Program-made: the position numbers and the translations under genes
Part shown: in pieces, positions 35,301 to 46,495 of the stretch
Layout of the letters: each line of letters opens with the position of its first letter
How positions within the stretch are numbered: the stretch's first letter is position 1
Source: Isoetes taiwanensis
Taxonomy: Eukaryota; Streptophyta; Lycopodiopsida; Isoetales; Isoetaceae
Assembly: GCA_021234155.1 (NCBI GenBank)
Contig: JAJEKV010000080.1
Coordinates: forward strand, 538,182-602,181
DNA length: 64,000 bases
Direction of reading: 5' to 3'
Notes under the pieces: model-generated
The model's input: only the letters and a program-made list of their open reading frames with translations
Databases searched by the model: none
Told to the model about the DNA's origin: nothing

Positions 35301-37430
35301 AACCCACAAGTACCGGGTAGTGTCTGTCTGCGTCTTCGGAGGGTAACCAATGTGCCAAGGTCGTCCGGTAGTAGCAAGCAACCCCACCATGACCCCTCTG
35401 TCCTGTACAGTTATTGAAGACCGAGAAATGTTAGTAACCCGGCAGATCAGGTAGCATGTGCCCAGCATGCTCCCATGTCTCCATGAGAAAGATGAGATCC
35501 ATATCGGCTGCCACGGAGTTGAGACTGTCCCCCTTCTGCCAAGGGAAGCCTCGACAATTCCATGAGACCACCCAAAGGCACAATTCCTATTTGTCTATTT
35601 TGGTATGCGCAGTATCTGTGACTGGGGAGGGGGAAGCAGAGGCTGAGTGAGAAGTAGATGGAGCGGAGGCAGCATGTGGCTGAGAGGGCATGGGTCATGA
35701 GGGAGCAGGAGTAGGAGCAGGAGAAGGGGGGCCGTGGTAGGAGAAGCAGAAGCAGGGCCACATGCAGCCGCGGTTGCAATGCGAGCACCGGCGATGCTTG
35801 GTGGCGGAAAATGTGCATCTGCCCCTAAACCAATCTGCGGCACCTTGGTGGCGGATGCCTCTGACCTTGACAAGCTCTTGTCTGCGTGCCTTTCTATTGT
35901 GCGGATGTGAGGTCCCGGTCCATGTACAGGGATGTCCCCTTTAGCATCTTGCCCTGGCGCAATATGGCTGCGCATCAGATCCGCGAATCGAATATGACAA
36001 TGGTCCACGACGGCCGAGCCCCATGGCGGTGCTGTTTCGGGAAATGTGAATGGCTTGGGAATGTCATCCGATAAAGAATGTGTGTTTAGGATGTTGATAG
36101 CGGACTCTCCCCCCTCCTCGCACGGCATGCCTCGGACTACAGTTGTGGCCTCTCTCGTACCAGCTCTTGGAGTTCTGCGGCTGCAGCGGGTCAAAAGGTG
36201 GGCGAGGGCTGTCTTTGGGGTGGTGGTGGTGGTGGTGGGGATGGCGTGGGGTGGCTGAGTGCAGGGCAGCAAAGTCGTGGTTCGCTGCCGGGCTGCGTGC
36301 CGCTAAGTGAGAGGCAGCGAGCGGTCCCAACCAGGAAGCTCTGAGCACAGCTCTTGCGGGGCCACGCTGCTACATGGCCATCTCAGACTGGCTGCTGGCG
36401 ACTATGAACCTCGGTAGGAGACTTTTGCCTCGTTTATGGATGGCTACCTCAACCCCCTGAGCTCGGGCTTCGAGTAGCCGGGCTGGAGCCGGACACCTGG
36501 TGTCAAAACGGCTTCAAGCCACGATCGGGACTCACGAAGAACCCGGCCGCAGCCCTATGCGGCTGGGCAGAGCGGCAAGGCTTCCGTGCCATGGTGGTGG
36601 CTTCCTCAACCCTCGATCAAGCCGAGACACTGTGACCATCGCCTCATGCATTGCTCATGTGTCATGGTGTCTAGAGTGATGAACCACCGAGAGCCCTGGC
36701 GCCCGCATGCCCGTGAGCCCTGCCAGCATTTGCCGCTCGAAGTGTGCGGGCCAAAGGCCATCTTCTACGTGTTGTGTCGCGGGTCTCGGACTGTAATGTG
36801 GTTCTTCGACCACCGGTTGTCTTCTCGAGCACATGGGATGCCGAGGACTCCATCTCCAGCACGCCATGCCGGCCGGTGGGCCTTTGTTAGCCTCAATACG
36901 GGCCTTTGTTAGCCTCCCGCCCGCTTTGGCGTGGCTCCAATTCTCTGCGAGCGGGGAGTTCTGTGGTGCGAAAGAGCAATCAATGCTACGGGCGGCTGGC
37001 CGCTGGCGGGGGTCTTAGCCCTGGCAGAGCCTCCTTCTTCATGGAGGATGACTCTCCCTGTCCATGATGGCTGATCGGTCGGGATTTTGCGTGGCGGCCT
37101 CGCCTTGGGTTTCCAGGCTGGCCCATCTTCTACGTGGCCATGACTTCCAAATTTGAGGGGTCTACAGGCTGCGAAAAAGGTGCTTAGAATCAATTTGGGG
37201 ACTCAAAATCGATGGGTCGAGCACCTTTTGGGGGTTTGGGGGGTTTTGGGGGTTCAAAGTTTGAGGGGTCTCTGACTGCGAAAAGGGTGCTTAGAATCCA
37301 ATTTGGGGACTCAAAATCGCGGTCAGAGCACCTTTTGGGGGTTTGGGGTTTTGGGGGCTAGAGAGAGATTGTAAACCCTAGAGAGAGAAAGGCAGAAAGG
37401 GGCAAAGCAAGGGGGCTTTATGCAAGGGCA
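32365..37430 (-). mobile_element. LINE-B, nearly full length, frameshifted
   Basis: A GC-rich non-L1 LINE of about 5 kb inserted in an L1. In minus-strand order it has: a 5' leader with a tandem repeat (37150-37370); a Pro/Arg-rich ORF1-like part (37190-35600, several frames); an APE-type endonuclease (SWNCRGFPWQKGDSLN and LMETWEHAGHM at about 35560-35460, closing DSDHLPLYLNMVW at about 34800); an RT (34398-33718) with FVDFAKAFDTVPREKLWARL and GVRQGCPLSPTLFGLYIDQL; the catalytic box LIYADDVDLLAHT in the next frame (about 33790); a C-terminal domain with KALYAMQNNSHQAELYDW and CVQVNTETDRDSLREYLDA; and the end GSYIQEVLDLRAHLCP (about 32620). The 3' UTR closes GTGGACGATAAAAATACC(TTCC)n. Frameshifts and stops show it is inactive. 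The clade is not L1; I cannot name it more closely. Confidence 0.88.
37150..37370 (-). repeat. Tandem repeat in the LINE-B 5' leader, about 105-bp period
   Basis: TTTGAGGGGTCT..GACTGCGAAAA, GGTGCTTAGAATC, GGGGACTCAAAATCG and GAGCACCTTTTGGGGGTTTG occur in the same order twice. Such 5' tandem monomers often carry the promoter of LINEs; that role is inferred here. Confidence 0.85.
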
Positions 37431-37519
37431 GTGAGGGTGCTAGAGAGAGAGTGAGGGCGCGGAAAGACCCACTTCAGCCATGTGCACTGGCAGGGGCAGG
37501 ACACATCTGTATGTGCTGT

Positions 37520-38215
37520 AGAAGGGCTACCTAGCAAGGAAGTTTTACCAAGCCAAAAATTTGTTGGGAGCAGGGCAGGAGATTTCGATTGGGAAATTAT
37601 TGATCTCCATACCAGTTTTGCTGCCAAGGCCTGTGCTTGAAGGAACAGATCTTTACACCCTAGTCCTCCTTTTTGCTTTAGTAGGGTTAGGTGCTGCCAA
37701 TCTACCATGCGTGAATCCTGCCAAATAAATTCCTTCATGATAATTTCCAATTCTTGATAAGACTTCTTATCTGCAATTATAGCTGATGAGAAGAAAACAT
37801 GTGAGCTCGCAATAACACTATTAATAATCTCTACTCTCCCAGCTAGAGAAAGAGTTTTAGGATAAACCTGCAACTTCTTCTTTATTTTAGCAACAATGGG
37901 TTCCCATAAACCATGAAGACTCATGTTTAATGCCAGGGGCAAACCCAATAACTTAGTTGCAGAATGATGACCACAAACCTTAATTTCTTCAATAATGTTT
38001 TCTGGACTGTCAGAAATGATTGCACATTTACCTTTGTTTAAAAGTACCCCTGATGCTTTCCCAAACAGATCCATAGCAGCAAGAAAGTTTGGAATGCTAT
38101 TTCCTTGCTCTTTTAGGAACACAAATGTGTCATCTGCATACTGCATTACTGACAAGGACTCATTTGCAACAGGTAATTTGAGGCAACTGATTTTTTCATT
38201 TTTGCCGGAGTGAAC
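37520..38215 (-). mobile_element. L1 LINE ORF2, RT palm and thumb part
   Basis: The minus strand is open from 38215 to 37520. It reads ISCLKLPVANESLSVMQYAD, the YADDTFVFL catalytic box (about 38140), KASGVLLNKGKCAII, KLLGLPLALNM, YPKTLSLAGRVEIINSVIAS and LKQKGGLGCKDLFLQAQALA. Homology starts abruptly at about 38215, so the L1 was 5'-truncated on insertion. LINE-B then interrupts it, and the rest of ORF2 resumes at 32345. Confidence 0.85.
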
Positions 38216-41200
38216 TCTATTCTTCGGGTCGATCAATTCGATGCAAGTTCGTTCAATCATAAGATTGAGCCCTCCCACTTTCTTCGAAAGAAAATGGTCC
38301 TGCACCCCTTCAATTTACTTGCCTTAGCTGACATATATAACCATCTAAGATGGATGCACATATTATGTTATCATTTATTTCAATATAGTTATAGGTTACC
38401 TACTTAGTTAGAACGATTCTAAACCACAAGGTTTTGTCATCATGACAATTCCTTTTGTCTCAAAAGACTATTTGTGATTACTATAATTCTTATTTTAGAT
38501 GTACCTTACATGTGCTATTCTTTTATATTCTAGAGATTCCCCCTTTTCTTAGTTATTTAGCTCTTGGAATATTCCTACCAATCGAATTGATGCCATCGTA
38601 ACAAGTTGGCCGGACTTGTTAGATTACTTCTTTTCTTTCGGTTGGATTATTCTTTTGGAGGTACTAGATTTATACATGGTCAACAATTATCCTAGTAATG
38701 ATTCCTTCTTAGCGAGGTGATCAATCTCACCAAGTGGTTTCAATATGTTGGATGTCTGTTAACAATCGTGTATAATTTTAGTTACTCCTATCGTTTCCTT
38801 CCCAATATTTGACGCTTAGCTCAATATTGGGGCAATCTTTTCGGCGATGATATCCGGAAATGCCTTCTAATCCCAATATGGATGTTACCATCCACACATT
38901 TAACCTACTAGGCCCCATGGCCTTAGATCCTTGAGCTTGCTAGAAGCTCATCCACTCGTTACTGCTTGAAGTAGCAAGGTAGCGTTCTTCCGAATCATTT
39001 CGATACTTCGGTCTCCTTGGACGGTGGCTCCTCTTTGATGTAGAGGTTGCCTTTGTTCGTTTAGAAGCCTCTCATTGCTGGTGGCTTGCCGGTGTAGTTG
39101 ATCACTTGAAATATTCCATGCCGCTTTTCAAAGCCTGAAGGTGGCTTGGTTGAAAAAGGTCTTTCATCTTGAACTCTTTGTCTTGGCGACTAACGACTCA
39201 GATCCGATATTGTTTCTTCGACTCCATCGATGTCTCATCGTCGAGTCCTCTTGTCGTTATCGTGTTGCCCGAAGAGTGTTGAGGATGTGGATTGCTTCAC
39301 CCCTGCAAATTGCATAATTACAATTACTACTAGAGCTATTAGGTCCCCTTGTGCCTCCCTCCGAGGTTGCACACCTACTCCTTGGCAATGTCATCGGTGT
39401 TCCTCCGGTGCAATGGTGTTGACGATCCATATCCTCCTAATTGTATGCGTCGGCTCACTCGGGGTAACTTGTTGATGTACTTGGGCCCTCAATGTTTGTC
39501 GGCTATGGCACAACACGCTTTGCATCACATTCTAACTAAAGGTGTGGTGGTCGTTGATGCTTTGACATTTCGGATTACGCTTCCTCGATCTGTTTTCGAG
39601 GCCAGAATTGTTCCCCCTTCATGATATTTGAAGCTATTTGAAGGCATCTCTTGAGGTCGTGGCGACCAAGTTGCATGCAAGTCCGCGTGCAAGTCATCGG
39701 CTCGCCTCGCTTAGTTGCTTCTCCATCGAGTTCCCAAACTTCCTTGTTTGATCCCCTCGATCACATGGCTTGGACGTTGTCACGTTCCACAGTGCTATGC
39801 CGTCTTCTTGTCTTGAGGAACCTTCCGGTGGCTTTGATTGTGCTTTCGTCGGTTTTGATTCTCATTTGCCTCTAGGGAGCTCGTGGAAGAAGTCGGTTGC
39901 TAGCACTTCTCCGACTTTCGGTTCGACCTTTGTCCCTCTATGCATGTCGGTCTCTCGGCAAGTAAGGCATCATGGCTCTCCTCCTGGCGGCTATGTTGCC
40001 GGGATGATGGATCCTTATATCTCTGTGACTTGACCCTTGAGTTGAAGAAGGACTGCCTTATATATACTCTTGTCGTTGGATAGCACGCTGTTATCTTGAG
40101 CTCTCTTTTTCTTTGAAAGGTGCTTCAGGTTGCTATCCTTGTCGTTAAGGTGCCGAATGCTTCTACCTTGGGCATTTGGCGTGCCCATGTGGGAGGAGAT
40201 GTGATTGGCTTCTTCTCTTCTAATCTTGGTAGGAATTACGCGAAGCCATCACCTAGTTGTTGAAGGCATGTCTCCTCGTTGCGATGGCTTTTCGTAAGTG
40301 CATCTCCATCTAATACACGAGTCATAGCGCATCACCCTATATTACCACAAGGTGGAATTATGGTTGTCAAGATGTTGCCTTCTTAGTTGGGTCGTTGATG
40401 TCGGATTCGTTCCTCCTTCTATTGTTGAGGCCACTCGTGTCATAAGTTAGATCAAGTGCGCCCGCTGCCACAGAGGTAGCGTTAGCGCCCTGGCGTTGTC
40501 CTGGTCTTGTTGATGATCTTGACATGGCCGGTGTTGTCTCTTGTTCGACATTGGGTGGGCGGCGGTCTTCTACTTGAGGGCACTCCTTGAAGTGTTTGGA
40601 GTCGAAGATTTGCTTGGGCTCTGGTCATTTCTCCCTCGTGTACTTGCTCTTCCATTTTGATCTTGGGCTATAGTTGTGCCTCCTTGCTTCCTCCTTTGGT
40701 AGTGAAGTGAAGGAGCTTCGATCTAAGCGCTAAATCCGTAAAACATGACTCTAAACTCATGTTTCTCCACTATATATGTGGACACCCTAGATATACAATA
40801 GACATATACGCATTTACATTGGGATTTTAATTCATCCACTTTTTCAAAACAACTACGAAGATCTACTTAATTGTTTTATACTCCTTTAGTTGGTTTCTTT
40901 GCATCTTCTTTGTTTACGGTTGACTCCAAGATTCCTTTGAGATCTTTGCTACTATTGTTGAGCTTCATGTCTGATCCGAAGTTGGTCCGCGCCCGATTCG
41001 CGAAGAGTGTTCGTCGATGTGATCCCTTGAGAAAGATGCTCCTCCTTAATGTGTATATTAAATCGTGAGGATCTGCGGTGACCGCTCAACGTCCCTACAT
41101 GCGGTGTGTCGTTGCAAGGTTGCCGTTGTGCGGTGCCGTTGATCGCTTGAGTAGAATCACCGGCTGTTGCGGTCGGGCATCCTTGAATATCTTGAAGCTC

Positions 41201-42700
41201 TCGAGATCGTGGTCGGTGGCGGGGCATTGTCATTCCTCCACAGGTTGAATTTCCGAGTCGCGACTCTTGTTTTTGGGCTTTGCTTCATTACGAGGTGGCT
41301 CTCTCGTGCTCGGACGTGTGGTCATCTCCATTGCCCCTACCATGGCTCCTTCTAGTCGCCTTTGGCGTGATTTGTACCGCTGGTTAGGTCGTCTCCTCCG
41401 TCTCTTGGGTCCTACCCATTCGAAGTCTCTCACTCCTTGGCCGACATTTCATGACATTCGCTTGAGTTTGTTGGGCTGCAAGGTCTTGGTGGTCTTCTCT
41501 CACGGTTCCTATATGCTCCCCGTGTCGCCATGACTTCTCTCCTCGACGGAAGATTATGCCCTCGCCCTAGCTCGTGGATGCTAACGGCATCGATGTCTAA
41601 CGTGTTCTCACTTTTGTATTTTCTTTGCCTTGCATTCTTCCATTTGAAACTCGTGGGCGTCGAGTTGGTGAAGGCGTCGAGATCCTCTTCCTGATGTGAG
41701 CTCGTGGACGTGGTAGCCGAGAGGTTGACATCTAGAAAATTCTTGATGCCGCTGGTTACCAAATATCCTTCCCCTTTGATGAAGATTGATGCTAGGCCGA
41801 TGGTGTCCTGTTCTACTCGTTTGTCAGTTTAGGTGTTTGTCGTTGTGCTTCCCTCTCTTGAGTCTGCCTTTTCGGTCTCCTCTCCTTATCTGTCTGTACA
41901 TCGGTTGGGACCTTGATGTCTTCAAGGGGTTGCGCCTCTACCTCTTCTGTGGCTCTAGCCCCGTCCTTCGAAAGTAACGCTCGTATATTCTAGAGTCTAA
42001 GGGTCTACTTGAAGGGCTCTCCTACAACATTTTGGGCTCTATAAGCAAGCAAGATGGCTCGAGCAGCATTACTGGAGACATATCTATAATCTCCAAGTCT
42101 ATGGATATTAGGACGTGTGGTATGGCATGACATGAGGGTTGTTTTGCAAAACCTCCATGATGTTTGAGGCATACTCTAAGGTCCTAACAAAGTTGGTTTG
42201 GGGGAGTCCAATGTCTACACATGAGGTGACTTGGGCAGCTCTAGACTCTAGCTCCTTTCTAGGTATCCCGACAATAGGGAGTGTCAATGTGGCGGCTATA
42301 TAAGTCAAATTCTATTAGGACACTGAATTAGGTCAAGGTTTATGCTTTTGGCATGACCAGAGGTGATGTACCAACAGTTGGACTTGGGTTGGTATGCTGA
42401 GGTCTAGATGACTATAACAAAGGGGTGTTCTTGGGCACTTCTATCTAGGAGTAAGGCATCAGCTTTGAGCGAGAGAGCAATACTTAGGAGGTACTAATGG
42501 GGTATGCTTCTATTTTACAAACAAACCACGGTTTGGAAAAACAATTCAAGGGTTTGAGGAATTTTGGTCATTTTGAGCTGGGGTTTGACATTTCTAGCCT
42601 AATTTGAGGTCATAAATGGATTCTAGGCTATCTATCGGTCCTATTGCAACAATTTGCAGGCGATTTGGAGCTCTGTAGCTCAAGTTATGGAAGTTCAAAG
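38216..42700. other. Unassigned 4.5-kb segment
   Basis: Near-balanced GC, without clear repeats inside the window. On the minus strand, successive short frames between 41762 and 40950 look weakly coding (SFKWKNARQRKYKSENTLDI; FEWVGPKRRRRRPNQRYKSR), and 42308-42108 reads TLTLPIVGIPRKELESRAAQ. They match nothing I know. They could be a decayed LTR-retrotransposon gag or internal region, but I see no RT, integrase or protease motif. Confidence 0.35.
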
Positions 42701-43126
42701 TTTGGAGGTCTCCTGGAGTTGCGCCTGCTCAAAAACTAAAGTTTAGTTCTTTGACCGGTATTTGTGAGACATTGGCTGTAAATTGGGTTAAACTTGTCCA
42801 ATTTGGGTGATCTAAGGGTCTATTCATGCTAGTCTCCTCGAGTTAGGCAGAATGGACCCCTTACTTGGTCAATTTGGAGGTGTTTTGGTCTAGTTTGGAC
42901 ATGGTCTAGGTATGAAGGTCTCATGGGTTTGCCTCGTTCAAAAACTAAACTTTAGTTTCTTGACAATGCGCGAACGTGAGACATCACACTTTTTGGTCTG
43001 AGAATATCCTATTTTACTAAAATAACAACTACTACTTGCTAACTCGTCCTAATTAAGCAAGATTTGACACATAAACTACTCAAAATTATCATGTATTAAC
43101 AAAATTATTGATTATTTACAACATAT

Positions 43127-43375
43127 CTACTGGGGATCTCCCTTAATTAAATTAGCTAATTGCATGTCCTTCCTCATGAGGGTTACTCGCTTCTCATGAA
43201 CAGTGCATGCTGTTGAGTCTTCAAAATGTTGGACCAGCTTCTGCTCTGCTGCCTCTTGAGCCTTGGCCTCCCGCTCTCGTTCTGCCCTCTCCTCTTCTTG
43301 TTTCCTTCGGCCTCCTCGGCCTCTGGCTGTTTCGCCTTGTCGAGAAAGTCGAGCGGTCTGTTTGGTGCGCATCAT
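43127..43375 (-). CDS. Short histone H3-like protein: H3 tail joined to H3 C-terminus
   Basis: An intact, intronless 82-codon frame. It begins [19 protein letters not shown], matching the H3 tail A-R-T-K-Q-T-A-R-K-S: R2, T3, K4, Q5, T6, A7, R8 and S10 are kept, A1 is Met and K9 is Leu. Residues about 22-43 are a charged Arg/Glu/Lys stretch ([16 protein letters not shown]) with no H3 counterpart. From [14 protein letters not shown] through [20 protein letters not shown] to IKGDPQ it follows the H3 C-terminus (QEA.[32 protein letters not shown]). Missing are the rest of the tail, the alpha-N helix, alpha-1 and most of alpha-2, so it cannot form a normal histone fold. It could be a young gene, a captured fragment in a mobile element, or a pseudogene that happens to remain open. 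Homology at both ends is firm; function is unknown. Confidence 0.75.
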   Translation of the reverse strand: MMRTKQTARLSRQGETARGRGGRRKQEEERAEREREAKAQEAAEQKLVQHFEDSTACTVHEKRVTLMRKDMQLANLIKGDPQ

Positions 43376-43511
43376 GTCGATCGGAGTCCTGGTGTCTATC
43401 GAGATGCTGTCTCTATCTAGCTTAAGGGTCTTGGTTCTAAGTCTAAGGCTTAGCCATTAATTTTATCTAACATTATTAAAGCTTAAATCTAATTAAGAAT
43501 TATAATTCAAA

Positions 43512-43640
43512 CACAAATGATGCCCGCCCTCAGTGGTTGGCACGGGGGGGTTTGGGGGGGTTCAACCCTGTGGGTGGGAGGTTCAATTCTTGCTACCGCG
43601 GGAATCCTTTTAAGATGAGGTTCAAATAGATTATAAAACT
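43512..43640 (+). mobile_element. Possible tRNA-derived SINE head
   Basis: GCCCTCAGTGGTTGGCAC (box-A-like) and GGAGGTTCAATTCTTGCT (box-B-like GGTTCAAxTC) are about 50 bp apart, between GATGCCCGC and CCGCGGGAATCC. The G-rich loop between the boxes is too degenerate for a working tRNA. The body and tail are not resolved. Confidence 0.4.
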
Positions 43641-43739
43641 AGACTAATCAAATAGATTGAAAAACTAGACTAATCTAGCTAGTTCCTAGGCTAACATTCG
43701 AATTACCAAGTTACTTTTTTAATTTTATGACTTTTCAAG

Positions 43740-44128
43740 CTGTTTTAGATCAATGTCTCACAGCTTGCGCCTCGCTTAATAACTGAAGTTTAGTTCTTCC
43801 ACCAGGCGTCTCACAGCTTGCGCCACCAGGCGTCAAGCTTAATAACTGAAGTTTAGTTCTTCCAGCGTCTCTCACGGCTTGCGCCACAGGCGTCTCCACG
43901 CCTGGCGCCACCAGCGTCCGTTTAATAACGGAAGTTTAGTTCTTCCACCAGCGCCTCTACGGCTTTGCGCCACCGGACGCCTAAGCGAAGTTTAGTTCTT
44001 CCACCAGCGCCTAGCGAAGTTTAGTTCTTCCACCAGCGCTCTCACGGCTTTTGCGCCACCGGCGCCTAAGCGAAGTTTAGTTCTTCAACCAGGCGCAAGC
44101 TGAAGTTTAGTTCTTCAACCAGGCGCAA
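43740..44128. repeat. Minisatellite of AAGTTTAGTTCTTCCACCAG / GCGCC units
   Basis: Seven or so imperfect units of about 45-60 bp. Each has (CTGA)AGTTTAGTTCTTC(C/A)ACCAG followed by GCGTC/GCGCC and CTCAC(A/G)GCTTGCGCC. Single related units lie outside the array at about 42730 and 42930 (GCGCCTGCTCAAAAACTAAA, GTTTAGTTCTTTGACC). Confidence 0.85.
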
Positions 44129-45414
44129 GCTATGAGACCACCTTACCTGGCTCATTTTTTTTTTTTTTTTTTTAGTCTTCTTAAGTTCCAATTCGCTTAA
44201 TTGTTACTAGCTTAGCACAAACTACAAGAATGAGAAAAAATTTTCCCACTTTTCGAGGTTTGAGGATCCTATCAAGTTAGTACTACTGGGAGCATGGCCA
44301 GTGCTTTGCTCTTGGTCTCCAAGAACATTGCTCGATACCACCGCGGACGCGTCCCCTACTCGTATCACGATGCCCGCGACCGTATACAAACAGGAGTTCA
44401 TCCCCGCACCAGCTCCACAGCGATACGGGGGCCCTCCACATATCACTTTGTGACCGTCTAGAGTCCACAGTGGGAAGAGTGAAGCGGTCATTTTACCCCG
44501 TCTTCCTCAGGGCCTACCTAGCTGCGGAAGCGTAAACATACACGTCAGTAACATAACATCATATATCCACCTCGAAGGGTGGCACATCAACATCTGCATA
44601 GACAAAGATCAAGACAAATACAAAGGAAGTTCCTACCCAAGGCTCGAACCACGGGGATGGACCGGACAAGCTTGGGCCTCCGAGTTCATTGCATGTAATC
44701 ATGACAATGGATTGGGCTGGCATAAGAACATGGCATTGGGTTGTCCACTCCATCCGCCCCTCCATTGCACACTTTGCGCAGTAGGTTGAAAAGTGTTGGG
44801 ACTCGATGTGAATTCGGGTGCATAGCCAAAGGGGCTACGCCCTCTTCGGGTTACATCTCCCCAGCCCCGATGGGGGCGGGTAGGGATCACTCCCTCCGAG
44901 AGATCTACATCTTCGACTCAAGGTGACTAGAGGGCCACCGCCCTTATTCGACTTGAACTCACCGGAAGGTCATATCCACCACCCCAGTAGTGTCGAGCCC
45001 ATGCCTTGCCCACACGCAGCGGGCAAGCCATTAGACCTAGTCACAATGATCCGGTGGGCCTTACACAGAGGGATCGTTCAAGAGTCGAACACCTAACCTC
45101 ATTCTAAGCCGGTCAGCCCCTTCACCCACAACCAGGGTGGGCTGCTTTACACAAAGCGGTAAAAACTAGTAATGCACTAAGAGGGACCAGCTAGGAGCAT
45201 CATCTACTAAGCTTTAAGTCTCTACCCCCTTCCCAATACAATGAGTCCACGAGAATACATCCGGTCCATCATATCAACATAGAAGTAAATAAGAACTAAT
45301 CTAATTCATAGAGTTAGGTTCTTTAGTTAGAGTCAATCTCGGGATCCGCTTGGCTACTAAGGGTGATTTAATAGGCTAAACCTACCGGGTTGAAGGAACG
45401 GAACAAGGTTTAGG
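44129..45414. other. Unassigned segment
   Basis: It starts with a 20-bp T run (44155-44174). Several minus-strand frames are open (44491-44222 and others) but carry no motif I recognise. Confidence 0.35.
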
Positions 45415-45431
45415 CTATTCAATCGACAAAT

Positions 45432-45638
45432 ACCTGATCCTCTGGTTCACTTTCTCGATCCGGGCGCCCATGTCTACATTCGCTTGGGATGCGGTCGGAA
45501 GGATGATCGACAAGCGGGGGGACCGGCGGATCGTGGGAGTTGGAATTGACTCCTCGCGAATCCGGAGCTCGGAAGGTCTGTGGGCGAAAAAGGGAAAGTT
45601 AGGGTTTGGTGCCTTATGTAGGCTATCAGTTAGGTTTA
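45432..45638 (-). CDS. Possible exon, unknown product
   Basis: The minus-strand frame METLNLTDSLHKAPNPNFPF runs through RRSPRLSIILPTASQANVDM to NQRIR and then a good donor (CAG|GTATTTG at about 45432). There is no recognisable domain. It lies 3' of the minus-strand half of the DUF7869-type protein and may belong to the same element. Confidence 0.25.
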
Positions 45639-45664
45639 GGGTTTCCATGACCCTTGGTCTACCT

Positions 45665-46495
45665 TTAATGGGTTAAAGGTCTAAAAGTGCGCGCATTGCT
45701 AAGTGTGCGCACCATTGCAAGTTGCCCCCTAGGGCGACCTTGCTTGGTAGTATCGTCGGCGCACCGCGTCGATTGGGACGGGCGCTGTCTGGCGTGGCAA
45801 ATGCGATGCGATATCGCCCCGGGACCGGGTATCTTTGTCTTGCGGAACATCACAGAGATAGTGAACCCCAACCACACTGGATATGTATCTAAATCTGCTG
45901 GCTTTACTACCACAAATTGGTGGCATTCCAAGTCAGTGGAAGGTTCATAAGCATCCATGCCTAGAAACTTTGGCCTATTGTTCTTAGGACCAACATAGCG
46001 TTTGTCAGAAAGAGGAGGAGTATATTGCTTGTGAATGCTACTTACAGTGTCATCAACATCCTCCGCACCTGCTAAGGTCTTCCACCTAGTTTTAGGCAAC
46101 CACCCTTCTTTCAATTCATCTGAAGATGTGTCTATCTCCCCCAACAGGTTAATCACCTTCTTCCAGTAAGCCACCACGGCATGGTTGGTGTCATCTGGAT
46201 TGGTTTGCCAATGCTTTATATAGTCCTGGATTCCTTCCTTAGTCAATCCCAATTGCTTCACTTCTTCAGTAGGTTTCAGAGCTTTTGGTTGACCTGGAGG
46301 TATCATAGGCTTGCCATTCTCATCTCTACGCCATATTTCCTCCCCTCCTCTCCACTCATCCATTGGAAGATTGGAATCCCATCTCTCACCCAAAAAGTGA
46401 ACTGCAGAGGCCTGGAATGACCTTCAAGATCCAATGTATAACCATCCACACATACCAAAGTCATGTGGAAGATCATACCCTTTACAGATGTCAAT
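45665..46495 (-). pseudogene. C-terminal half of a DUF7869-type transposon protein
   Basis: The minus strand reads HSRPLQFTFWVRDGIPIFQW, then (frameshift) EIWRRDENGKPMIPPGQPKA, GIQDYIKHWQTNPDDTNHAV and ECHQFVVVKPADLDTYPVWL. This is what I expect downstream of a DUF7869 core: a P..F.F..DG.P..QW segment, then a linker, then a short VVKP..D.YPVWLG module. The final 60 residues (GPGAISHRICHARQRPSQ...) look non-homologous and may read past the true end or splice site. It faces the N-terminal half at 46434-47078, so the gene is split and inverted. Confidence 0.5.

Noticed and set aside
32563-37193. Many plus-strand ORFs over the LINE-B element
   Set aside because: They are antisense shadows in GC-rich sequence; the minus strand carries the ordered endonuclease and RT motifs.
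38216-42700. An LTR retrotransposon polyprotein
   Set aside because: I saw no protease, RT, RNase H or integrase motif, and no LTR pair within the window.
43207-43460. Three plus-strand leucine/serine-rich ORFs over the H3-like gene
   Set aside because: They are antisense shadows; only the minus frame has homology, at both ends.
43512-43610. A tRNA gene
   Set aside because: Box-like motifs exist, but the acceptor and anticodon stems do not pair and the interior is a G run; better read as a SINE head.
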